A stretch of DNA of 64,000 nt from Bacteroidia bacterium (GTDB taxonomy: Bacteria > Bacteroidota > Bacteroidia > AKYH767-A > OLB10), in the NCBI GenBank assembly GCA_037045145.1, contig JBAOIA010000011.1, forward strand, positions 186,001 to 250,000, in the 5' to 3' direction. Made by a program: the position numbers and the translations under genes. Positions 45,491 to 52,895 of this stretch are shown here, in pieces; position 1 is the first letter of the stretch; each line of letters starts with the position of its first letter. The notes beneath the pieces were generated by a model that saw nothing but the letters and a program-made list of their open reading frames with translations, searched no databases and was not told the origin of the DNA.

Positions 45491-47016
45491 TGAAAAAGTT
45501 AATCATTATCCTGAGTTGTGTGTTCTTTCCATCAATAATAAATGCACAGGGAAGGACACACAATTTTCTAATTGGTTACACAACAATTCTTGACTCGTTT
45601 ACAACTTCCCCAAAAGGAAGATTGTTATTTGATAGTACGTCTGTGAGTGTAATTGGCGAAACAAGAAAAATGGCTTTTCGTGCAGCGCAGGGAAATATAT
45701 CAGATGAAAACGGAAATTTATTAATGGTAAGTAACGGCTGCTGGATAGCCGATGCCACAGGTGATACCATGATGAATGGAGGTGGGCTTACGCCACCCGG
45801 CAGCTTTACAAACGATTGGTGCGATTCATTTCATGGTATTCCGTTTCCTCATTCTTGTGTTGTGTTGCCGTACCCTGATAATCCTGATAAATATATTTTG
45901 TTTCATCAAACAGGCGATTATAACTTAGGCGGTGATGTTGCGACAAACCTGATGTATAGCGAAATTGATTTATCAATGAATGGCGGCTTAGGCAAAGTAA
46001 CATTTAAAAGCCAGATTCTTATTAATGAACCGTTGTTTCCATGCGTTGCCGCTTGTCGCCATGCCAATGGTAGGGATTGGTGGATAATCGCATTTAAAGA
46101 GGCATCAAATAAAGTTTATAAAATTCTGCTTACGCCCACAGGCATTGACACCATTATTCCTCAATTTCTGAATGTTCCTCCTGCTTCATTCAATGGTGGA
46201 CAGCCCTCATTCAGCCGCGATGGTAAAAAATTTGTCTATGCTGATTTTTGGGGAAATTTCGGGAATGTTTTTCACGATGTAAGGCTATTTGATTTTGACC
46301 GGTGTTCGGGAATGTTCAGTAATGAAAAAATTATTGATATATCTGATTCTATTTCGGGATTCGGTTTATCCTTTTCATCAGATTCAAGATATTTATACGC
46401 TTCATCGTTTCAACACATTTTTCAAATGTGCGTTGATTCTCCTAATGTGGCAGCTACAAAACAAATCGTTGCAACAAATGATTTATATTATTCTCCTTAT
46501 CCACCCATAACAACAAATTTTGCATTTATGTATCTTGCCGCTAACGGCAAAATTTATATTTCATCAGGTAATGGTGTAGTGGATTATCACTATATCAACT
46601 ATCCTGACAGCGCAGACATGGCATCTGATGTTCATTTACATGATTTGCATTTGCCCTGTTATTCAGGAAGGGGAAATGTTTATCATCCTAATTATTATTT
46701 AGGGTGTGATACTACGCTTGGCTGTACGCCATGTTATACAGGCATAAATGAAATAGGGCAGCATGATTTTAAATTTTCTATTTCACCCAACCCAAGCAAT
46801 GGCAACTTCAAAATAGTTTATCTCTTACCACAGAACAAATCCGGCATACTTCAAATATTTGATATAACAGGTAAAGAAGTTTATAAACAAAATGTGCCAC
46901 CGTGGAGTACCATGCAATACATCTCATTGCCAAAAATTACAAGCGGTGTTTATCAATGTGTGATTAGCAGTAGCAATGAAAGGGTGCATAAAAAGTTGGT
47001 TGTCTTTAAGGAGTAA
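44558..47016 (+). repeat. Tandem duplication, copy 2
   Basis: Second copy of the 2.47-kb unit (helical and sorting-domain fragment plus propeller gene), directly after copy 1. The offset between matching sites is 2464-2473 bases. Order and TAATG coupling are kept. Confidence 0.85.
45490..47016 (+). CDS. T9SS-secreted beta-propeller-like protein, paralog 2
   Basis: 508-residue paralog of the upstream propeller protein, closely similar along its whole length. The signal peptide is IILSCVFFPSIINAQ. Blade-like motifs recur (SRDGKKFVYADFWGNFGN, SSDSRYLYASSFQHIFQM). The sorting domain starts FSISPNPSNGNFKIVYLL. It is the second half of the tandem duplication and overlaps the upstream fragment's stop as TAATG. 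Differences gather in the C-terminal domain and near residues 100-120. Function unknown; a pair of surface proteins with diverging ligands is plausible. Confidence 0.85.
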   Translation: MKKLIIILSCVFFPSIINAQGRTHNFLIGYTTILDSFTTSPKGRLLFDSTSVSVIGETRKMAFRAAQGNISDENGNLLMVSNGCWIADATGDTMMNGGGLTPPGSFTNDWCDSFHGIPFPHSCVVLPYPDNPDKYILFHQTGDYNLGGDVATNLMYSEIDLSMNGGLGKVTFKSQILINEPLFPCVAACRHANGRDWWIIAFKEASNKVYKILLTPTGIDTIIPQFLNVPPASFNGGQPSFSRDGKKFVYADFWGNFGNVFHDVRLFDFDRCSGMFSNEKIIDISDSISGFGLSFSSDSRYLYASSFQHIFQMCVDSPNVAATKQIVATNDLYYSPYPPITTNFAFMYLAANGKIYISSGNGVVDYHYINYPDSADMASDVHLHDLHLPCYSGRGNVYHPNYYLGCDTTLGCTPCYTGINEIGQHDFKFSISPNPSNGNFKIVYLLPQNKSGILQIFDITGKEVYKQNVPPWSTMQYISLPKITSGVYQCVISSSNERVHKKLVVFKE

Positions 47017-47320
47017 TAAAAAGCAAACACTCAAACCTAATATACCATGTTTACAAAGTTTACTTCATGCCTCAAAGACCGACCTTCTGAAAAAGCACGT
47101 TAAGCAAAAGCCATCTGTATGAGCAAAAAAAAACTGATTCAGAATAAAAATCAAGTGTATCTGAAGTTTAAATTGTAAAAAGGCCTTCTTTTTATCATCC
47201 ATAAATGTAGCAGACATTGATAAGCTAAGACTATTAAAAAATAACTCGTATTTTTATTGGATAATAATACTTCTCTATTTTGATTCTTTACTTTTGCCAT
47301 TAAAGTATAATTTTGTTTCA
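47017..47320. other. Gene-free stretch before thiL
   Basis: AT-rich spacer of 304 nt. It contains an AAAAAGGCCTTCTTTTT-like near-palindrome around 47177 with no clear terminator shape, and a TACTTTTG element at 47289-47296. I see nothing else in it. Confidence 0.5.
47289..47296 (+). promoter_or_regulatory. Probable -7 promoter element of thiL
   Basis: TACTTTTG matches TAnnTTTG, 24 nt before the ATG at 47321. A second match, TAATTTTG, lies at 47308-47315. Neither has a clear -33 element. Confidence 0.4.
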
Positions 47321-48370
47321 ATGTTTGAAAACGCAAACAACCGCACAGAGTTGAGTAGCTTAGGTGAGTTCGGACTTATCAGGCAACTGGAAAAGGCCGT
47401 TGAAATCAACAATAAAGAAACACTAAAAGGCATAGGTGATGATGCTGCTGTTGTTAACTTGAATAATGATGAAAATGTTCAGCTTATTACAACCGATATG
47501 CTACTCGAAGGTGTACACTTTGACCTTGTTTACTGTCCACTCAAACATTTAGGATATAAAGCTGTGGTAGTAAACCTGTCTGACATATACGCCATGAATG
47601 GACAACCCAAACAAATTGTTGTGGGTCTGGGATTGAGCAATCGCTTTTCACTCGAAGCCATTGAGGAGCTTTTTAACGGTATGTTGATTGCATGCAAACA
47701 TTATGGTGTGGATTTGATTGGTGGCGACACTACCAGCAGCCGAAGTGGTTTGGTTATTTCAGTCACTGCCATAGGTACAGCAAAAAAAAATGATGTGGTT
47801 TACAGAAACAGTGCTCAGGAAAATGATTTGATTTGTGTTAGTGGTGACCTTGGTGCTGCATATTTAGGATTACAACTGCTGAACAGAGAAAAGAAAGTGT
47901 TTTTAGATAGTCCGGGAGTGCAACCCGATTTTCAGGGGAATGACTATTTACTTGAACGACAACTAAAGCCCGAAGCAAGAAAGGAGATAATTGAAGCATT
48001 GAAAAATACAGGAGTAAAACCCACTGCCATGATTGACATCAGTGATGGACTTGCTTCAGAAATTATGCATATTTGTACGCAGTCAGAAAAAGGTTGTACA
48101 ATCTATGAAGCTAAAATTCCTATTGACGAAAAGACCTTTAATCTGGCTCGTGAATTTAATTTAGATCCAACAGTATGTGCCATGAACGGTGGTGAGGATT
48201 ACGAACTGCTGTTTACTATCAACCAAAAAGATTTTGAAAAAATCAACAGAGTAGCTGACATATCTATTATCGGTCACATCACAGCTAAGGAAGAAGGTTA
48301 TTATATGCTCGATAAATCTGACCGTAAAGTAGCTTTGAAAGCACAAGGCTGGGATGCATTAAAATCATAA
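47321..48370 (+). CDS. thiL: Thiamine-monophosphate kinase
   Basis: 349-residue enzyme that phosphorylates thiamine monophosphate to the active diphosphate cofactor, which SucA in this window needs. Family features are LGEFGLIRQL at the start, KGIGDDAAVV near residue 40, TTDMLLEGVHFDL near residue 57, VVVNLSDIYAMNGQPK near residue 82, DLIGGDTTSSRSGLVIS near residue 130, MIDISDGLASEIMHI near residue 235 and MNGGEDYELLFTI near residue 285. The ATG at 47321 is preferred to a TTG at 47294. The xth-like gene follows after 11 nt. Confidence 0.95.
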   Translation: MFENANNRTELSSLGEFGLIRQLEKAVEINNKETLKGIGDDAAVVNLNNDENVQLITTDMLLEGVHFDLVYCPLKHLGYKAVVVNLSDIYAMNGQPKQIVVGLGLSNRFSLEAIEELFNGMLIACKHYGVDLIGGDTTSSRSGLVISVTAIGTAKKNDVVYRNSAQENDLICVSGDLGAAYLGLQLLNREKKVFLDSPGVQPDFQGNDYLLERQLKPEARKEIIEALKNTGVKPTAMIDISDGLASEIMHICTQSEKGCTIYEAKIPIDEKTFNLAREFNLDPTVCAMNGGEDYELLFTINQKDFEKINRVADISIIGHITAKEEGYYMLDKSDRKVALKAQGWDALKS

Positions 48371-48381
48371 AAAATATTACA

Positions 48382-49161
48382 ATGAGTCAAAAAAACTACC
48401 GCATACTTTGCTGGAATGTAAACGGAATTCGTGCTATCTGGAAAAAAGGATTTCCTGAATGGTTAACAAAAGAAATGCCCGATGTACTATGTCTTCAGGA
48501 AACCAAGGCACAGCCAGAACAATTGGATGATGAAATAAAAAATTTCATTGGCTATAAAAGTTATTTCTTTTCTGCTCAGAAAAAAGGATATAGTGGCGTT
48601 GCCATCTACACCAGACGTGAGCCCTTGAAAGTAAGGTATGGATTAGATGACGATTCCTTTGATGTAGAAGGGCGTTGTATAGAAATGGAGTTTGAAGATT
48701 TTGTGTTATACACTGCATATTTTCCAAATGGTGGTCGTGGCCCGGAACGGGTTAAGTATAAATTGGATTTTTATGATTCGCTTTTTCAAAGAGCAGAAAA
48801 CATGAGAAAGAAGAATAAAAATATTGTTATTTGCGGAGACTATAACACAGCACACAAGGAAATAGATTTGGCACGACCAAAAGAAAATTCAAAGACAACA
48901 GGTTTTTTGCCTATTGAGCGCGAATGGATTGATAAAATTATTGATATGAAGTATGTAGATATTTTCAGAGAGTTCAATAAGGAAACCGGTCAATACACTT
49001 ATTGGGATCAGATTACACGCGCCCGCGATCGTAATGTTGGCTGGCGTATAGACTACTATATGATTTCTGAAGAACTGCGTAAATACGTCAAGAGTGCTCC
49101 CATACACATGAATGTAATGGGTAGTGATCATTGTCCTATTGAACTGAATTTGTCATTCTAG
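48382..49161 (+). CDS. xth: Exodeoxyribonuclease III / AP endonuclease
   Basis: 259-residue Mg-dependent nuclease of base-excision repair that cuts at abasic sites and trims 3' ends. Motifs are ILCWNVNGIRAIWKKGF near residue 8, DVLCLQETKAQPEQLDD near residue 33 (catalytic Glu), YTAYFPNGGRGPERVKYK near residue 112, ICGDYNTAHKEIDLARP near residue 150 (catalytic Asp and Asn), WRIDYYMIS near residue 220 and the final GSDHCPIELNL with the catalytic Asp-His. Length is typical. Likely cotranscribed with thiL. Confidence 0.95.
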   Translation: MSQKNYRILCWNVNGIRAIWKKGFPEWLTKEMPDVLCLQETKAQPEQLDDEIKNFIGYKSYFFSAQKKGYSGVAIYTRREPLKVRYGLDDDSFDVEGRCIEMEFEDFVLYTAYFPNGGRGPERVKYKLDFYDSLFQRAENMRKKNKNIVICGDYNTAHKEIDLARPKENSKTTGFLPIEREWIDKIIDMKYVDIFREFNKETGQYTYWDQITRARDRNVGWRIDYYMISEELRKYVKSAPIHMNVMGSDHCPIELNLSF

Positions 49162-49189
49162 AAATTCTTGTAAAGAAATTTGTCACTGT

Positions 49190-50173
49190 TTATAAAAACA
49201 ATTTGTTGACAAACATTAATGTACGGCTTATCAGGTTTCGTGCATGAGGTGGATATGGCTGGTATCCATTTTGCAGATATGCGTTTACCAATGAATATTT
49301 TCTTTCAGACATAAAAACGGGTTTCACCTTTACGAAGTAGTAAAGCAGATAGGTCATAATTGCTCCATAAGCAGAACCTATAATAAACCCAATAATTACA
49401 TTTCTGTCAATTTTTATGGCAAGTATCAATCCCCAGAGAGCAAAAAACAATTTAAGTACTCTGCCAATGGTATGATATACCTGTGCATAATAACTTCTGG
49501 GAACATAAATGATGTGTTTTGTATTGACTAAATATTTTCTGTTTGCACCTCCTTTCTCGGCATTGTACCATAGTGAAACCTGTAAAGGTTTTCCATCAGC
49601 AAGTTTATTAGGAGAAAAAAAACACTGTTGCGGCAACACCTGAACAAATTGTGTGGATGTAAAAAAAGTTTTACCAAATAATTTAATGGCTGCACGATTT
49701 ATTGTAAAATTACCCGCTCGTTTTGCTGTAAGTACATATCGAATAGTTGTTTCGCGTGCAGTTTTTTCCAAACGATACACATCTCGAAATGATACAAATG
49801 GTTTGCCTGTAATATAAAAATCACGCAAATCTGGCTTTTGCATAAATCTTCCTTCACCGGTATAGGTAAAAATCAACTCAAACTCTTCGCAAACTTTAAC
49901 TTTATTACTGCTGACTTGCATTTCGAAATAGTGATCAAACTGAGCGGCATTGCTGCGCGAATAATTTTGATATTGTTTATCAAAACTCCTTCTTTTATCA
50001 GAGTCTGTCAGTAAGGCATAAGCCTCATTTAATTCTCTGAAAAGCTCCTCAGCATGATTGTCACTGTTGCGGTCAGGGTGAAGCTCGAATGCTTTTTTAC
50101 GATATGCCCGCTTGATTTCCTCTGCTGTTGCTGAATAGGATACACCTAAAATGATATATGGATCTTTCTGCAT
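49190..50173 (-). CDS. J-domain protein with BatD-like middle and membrane anchor
   Basis: 327-residue protein. Residues 1-70 are a J domain (YIILGVSYSATAEEIKRAYR, ELHPDRNS with the HPD motif, FRELNEAYALLTDSDKRRSF), which should stimulate a DnaK-type Hsp70. Residues about 85-185 resemble a BatD (oxygen tolerance) beta-domain: KVCEEFELIFTYTGEGRF, DFYITGKPFVSF, TTIRYVLTAKRAGNFTI and an IKLFGKTF strand. Two hydrophobic helices follow (FFALWGLILAIKI, GFIIGSAYGAIMTYLLYYF). J domain and helices imply a cytosolic N-terminus at the membrane. BatD domains normally face the periplasm, so the fusion is odd. No bat operon is nearby. Confidence 0.75.
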   Translation of the reverse strand: MQKDPYIILGVSYSATAEEIKRAYRKKAFELHPDRNSDNHAEELFRELNEAYALLTDSDKRRSFDKQYQNYSRSNAAQFDHYFEMQVSSNKVKVCEEFELIFTYTGEGRFMQKPDLRDFYITGKPFVSFRDVYRLEKTARETTIRYVLTAKRAGNFTINRAAIKLFGKTFFTSTQFVQVLPQQCFFSPNKLADGKPLQVSLWYNAEKGGANRKYLVNTKHIIYVPRSYYAQVYHTIGRVLKLFFALWGLILAIKIDRNVIIGFIIGSAYGAIMTYLLYYFVKVKPVFMSERKYSLVNAYLQNGYQPYPPHARNLISRTLMFVNKLFL

Positions 50174-50264
50174 TTAGTGCTTATGGGTAACGATTAAACA
50201 ATATTGAACATTTTTGTGTTAGTTTGCAACTGTTTTTAAGCATTTATTTATAACAATTATTTTT

Positions 50265-52121
50265 TTGAAAAATTACTTTAAAATACTTCGATTCGTAAAA
50301 CCTTATTGGGGCTATGCATTATTGAATGCATCGTGCAACATATTGTCAGTTTTATTTTCATTTTTTTCATTAACATTAATTGCTCCATTTCTTGATTTAC
50401 TGTTTCTGAAAGATGATAACTTTTACTTAGAGAAAATGGCTGCAGGCAAACCGGTGTTGAATTTATCAACCAGGTCTGTTGTTGATAGCTTCTATTATTA
50501 CCTTACCGAAATGATCACCGACCCCAACAGAGGCAAACAATATGCATTAATGTTTATTTGTATTGCCGTTGCCGTGATGTTTTTTCTTAAAAACCTGTTT
50601 CGCTATTTGGGACAGTTTTTTATATCACCAATCAGAAACGGTGTGGTTAAGGATTTGCGTGCAGAGGTTCATAAAAAGATGATGCGCCTTCCATTATCGT
50701 GGTTCAGCAATGAACGTAAAGGTGACATCATAACACGTGTTACCTCTGATGTACACGAAGTGGAATGGAGTGTAATGAGTTCGCTGGAAGTGGTGTTTCG
50801 CGACCCTTTCAACATATTTCTGTTTTTGGGAATGATGATTTTTATTAGTGCCAAGCTCACTGTTTTTGTTTTTATCCTACTTCCATTAGTTGGTTTTTTA
50901 ATTGGCCGTATTGGTAAAAGCCTTAAACGTACTTCTGCAAAAAGTAAAGAAAAACTTGGATTGCTGATTTCAATTATTGAAGAAACACTCTCCGGCCTGC
51001 GTATTATTAAAGCTTTTAACGCAGAAAAGTTTATGTCAGAAAAATTTGCAAAAGTTAATGAGCGATACAATACCATCGCCATCCGTGCATTACGCAAAAC
51101 AGATTTATCTTCACCATTAAGTGAGTTTTTAGGTACTGTCACCATGATGATTGTAATGTATTTTGGCGGCATACTTGTACTGGGAAAAGATGCATCACTG
51201 TCAGCTTCAGCATTTATAACCTACATTGCCTTGTTTTCGCAAATTATTCCACCTGCGAAATCTTTCACACAGGCATTTTACAATATTCAAAAAGGGCTTG
51301 CCTCTGCCGACAGAATATTTGCAGTGCTTGAAGCCGAAGAGAGTATTAAAGATCAACAGTCGGCAGATACAATTAAATCATTCAATGATAAAATAGAATA
51401 TAAAAATATTTCTTTTGCCTACAGAAAAGGTGATGAAGGTTTTGTTTTAAAAAATGTGAGTTTTACCATTGATAAAGGAAAAACAATTGCATTGGTAGGA
51501 CAATCAGGATCGGGCAAAACTACACTTGCAGATTTGTTACCGCGTTATTATGATGTTGATGCAGGAGTGGTGCTGATTGACGGAATAGATATCAGAAAAT
51601 TACAATTGTATTGCCTCAGAGAGTTAATGGGTGTCGTTTCGCAGGAGCCTATTCTTTTTAACGATACTATTTATAACAACATTGTTTTTGGCATGAGTCA
51701 TGCAACAGAAAAAATGGTTGAGGAAGCTGCAAAAGTTGCCAATGCACATGAGTTTATAATGCAAATGCCTGAAGGGTATCAAACAAATATTGGTGACAGA
51801 GGCAGTAAACTCTCCGGTGGACAGCGGCAACGAATAAGTATTGCACGTGCTGTTCTTAAAAATCCACCCATTTTGATTCTTGATGAAGCTACATCAGCAT
51901 TAGATACAGAAAGCGAAAAGCTGGTTCAGGAAGCATTGACAAGTCTGATGAAAAACCGTACGGTATTGGTGATAGCTCATAGGCTAAGCACAATTCAACA
52001 TGCCGATGAAATTATTGTTTTGCAGAAAGGAGAAATTGTTCAGCGTGGTACACATACGCAACTTGCAAAAGTTGAAGGTGTTTACAAAAAGCTTTATGAA
52101 TTACAAGGTTTAAGCTCCTGA
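50265..52121 (+). CDS. ABC exporter, MsbA-like lipid or multidrug type
   Basis: 618-residue half-transporter, a fused membrane domain (about 1-320, six helices) and ATPase. Walker A is VGQSGSGKTTLADLL near residue 412, the signature is LSGGQRQRISIARAVL near 516, Walker B is ILILDEATSALDTES near 535 and the H-loop is VLVIAHRLSTI. It starts with TTG; the first in-frame ATG would remove the first membrane helix, and codons further upstream meet a stop. Homodimers of this type flip lipid A precursors, lipids or drugs. It ends 9 nt before the convergent response-regulator gene. Confidence 0.92.
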   Translation: MKNYFKILRFVKPYWGYALLNASCNILSVLFSFFSLTLIAPFLDLLFLKDDNFYLEKMAAGKPVLNLSTRSVVDSFYYYLTEMITDPNRGKQYALMFICIAVAVMFFLKNLFRYLGQFFISPIRNGVVKDLRAEVHKKMMRLPLSWFSNERKGDIITRVTSDVHEVEWSVMSSLEVVFRDPFNIFLFLGMMIFISAKLTVFVFILLPLVGFLIGRIGKSLKRTSAKSKEKLGLLISIIEETLSGLRIIKAFNAEKFMSEKFAKVNERYNTIAIRALRKTDLSSPLSEFLGTVTMMIVMYFGGILVLGKDASLSASAFITYIALFSQIIPPAKSFTQAFYNIQKGLASADRIFAVLEAEESIKDQQSADTIKSFNDKIEYKNISFAYRKGDEGFVLKNVSFTIDKGKTIALVGQSGSGKTTLADLLPRYYDVDAGVVLIDGIDIRKLQLYCLRELMGVVSQEPILFNDTIYNNIVFGMSHATEKMVEEAAKVANAHEFIMQMPEGYQTNIGDRGSKLSGGQRQRISIARAVLKNPPILILDEATSALDTESEKLVQEALTSLMKNRTVLVIAHRLSTIQHADEIIVLQKGEIVQRGTHTQLAKVEGVYKKLYELQGLSS

Positions 52122-52130
52122 AAAAATCTT

Positions 52131-52892
52131 TTATTTTCCTGCCAGCCATTGCTTAAAAACGCCACTACGTTCTGTACTAACAATTGTGTCTTGAATAGTT
52201 GTTGGATGCAGCGTGAGCTTAACTCTGGATTTTGACACTACATTCATTTTCTGAATAGCCTTAAAGTTGACAATAAACTGCCTGTTAATTCTGAAGAATA
52301 CAGAAGGATCAAGAATAAGCTCAAGCTCATCTAAGTTATGATCAACAATAAATGATTCTCCACTAAAAGTGCAAAGGTTATTTATCTTATTCTCTGTAAA
52401 AAAATAAGCTGTATCTTCAATTTCTACAGTTTTAATAGTATCAGCAAAACGAATAACAATTCTTTTCTGAAAGCCCTTTTTTTCCTGCAATAAAGATTGA
52501 ATCAGTGAATCATAATTTATTGTTGAATCTGATTCTATAAACCAATTCTCATACTTCTGTATTGCCGCTTTTAGTTCTTCTTTTTTAACCGGTTTCAGCA
52601 AATAATCCATTCCATTGTGTCGAAATGCATCTATTGCATACTCATCATAAGCCGTACTAAATATTACCGGTACTTTTACAGAACAATTCCTGAATATTTC
52701 AAAACTTAATCCGTCTGCAAGCCTGATGTCTGAGATAATCAGATCGAAACTTTTATTTTGACTAAAAAATTCTTTGCCGGATCGTACAGAGTCAATTACT
52801 GAAACAATCTCCACGGCAGTATGAACCTCATTAAGAAGCTTTATCAGTCTGCGGGCAGCAGGCTCTTCATCTTCAAAAATTACTATTCTCAT
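52131..52892 (-). CDS. LytTR-type response regulator
   Basis: 253-residue transcription factor. The receiver domain (1-120) has FEDEEPAARRLIKLL, the phospho-acceptor in DLIISDIRLADGLSFEIF near residue 55 and the conserved Lys in YLLKPVKKEELKAAI. The C-terminal LytTR DNA-binding domain has FFTENKINNLCTFSGESFIV, LDPSVFFRINRQFIVNFKAI and STERSGVFKQWL. It lies 3 nt after the propeller kinase gene, its clear partner. Target genes are unknown. Confidence 0.93.
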   Translation of the reverse strand: MRIVIFEDEEPAARRLIKLLNEVHTAVEIVSVIDSVRSGKEFFSQNKSFDLIISDIRLADGLSFEIFRNCSVKVPVIFSTAYDEYAIDAFRHNGMDYLLKPVKKEELKAAIQKYENWFIESDSTINYDSLIQSLLQEKKGFQKRIVIRFADTIKTVEIEDTAYFFTENKINNLCTFSGESFIVDHNLDELELILDPSVFFRINRQFIVNFKAIQKMNVVSKSRVKLTLHPTTIQDTIVSTERSGVFKQWLAGK

Positions 52893-52895
52893 TTT

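Noticed and set aside
35500..47016. Integrated phage or transposon around the surface-protein island
   Set aside because: No integrase, transposase, terminal repeats or target duplications are visible; the repetition is explained by the 2.47-kb tandem duplication.
47294..47320. TTG start for thiL, nine codons upstream
   Set aside because: It overlaps the promoter element and the ATG at 47321 gives the usual ThiL N-terminus.
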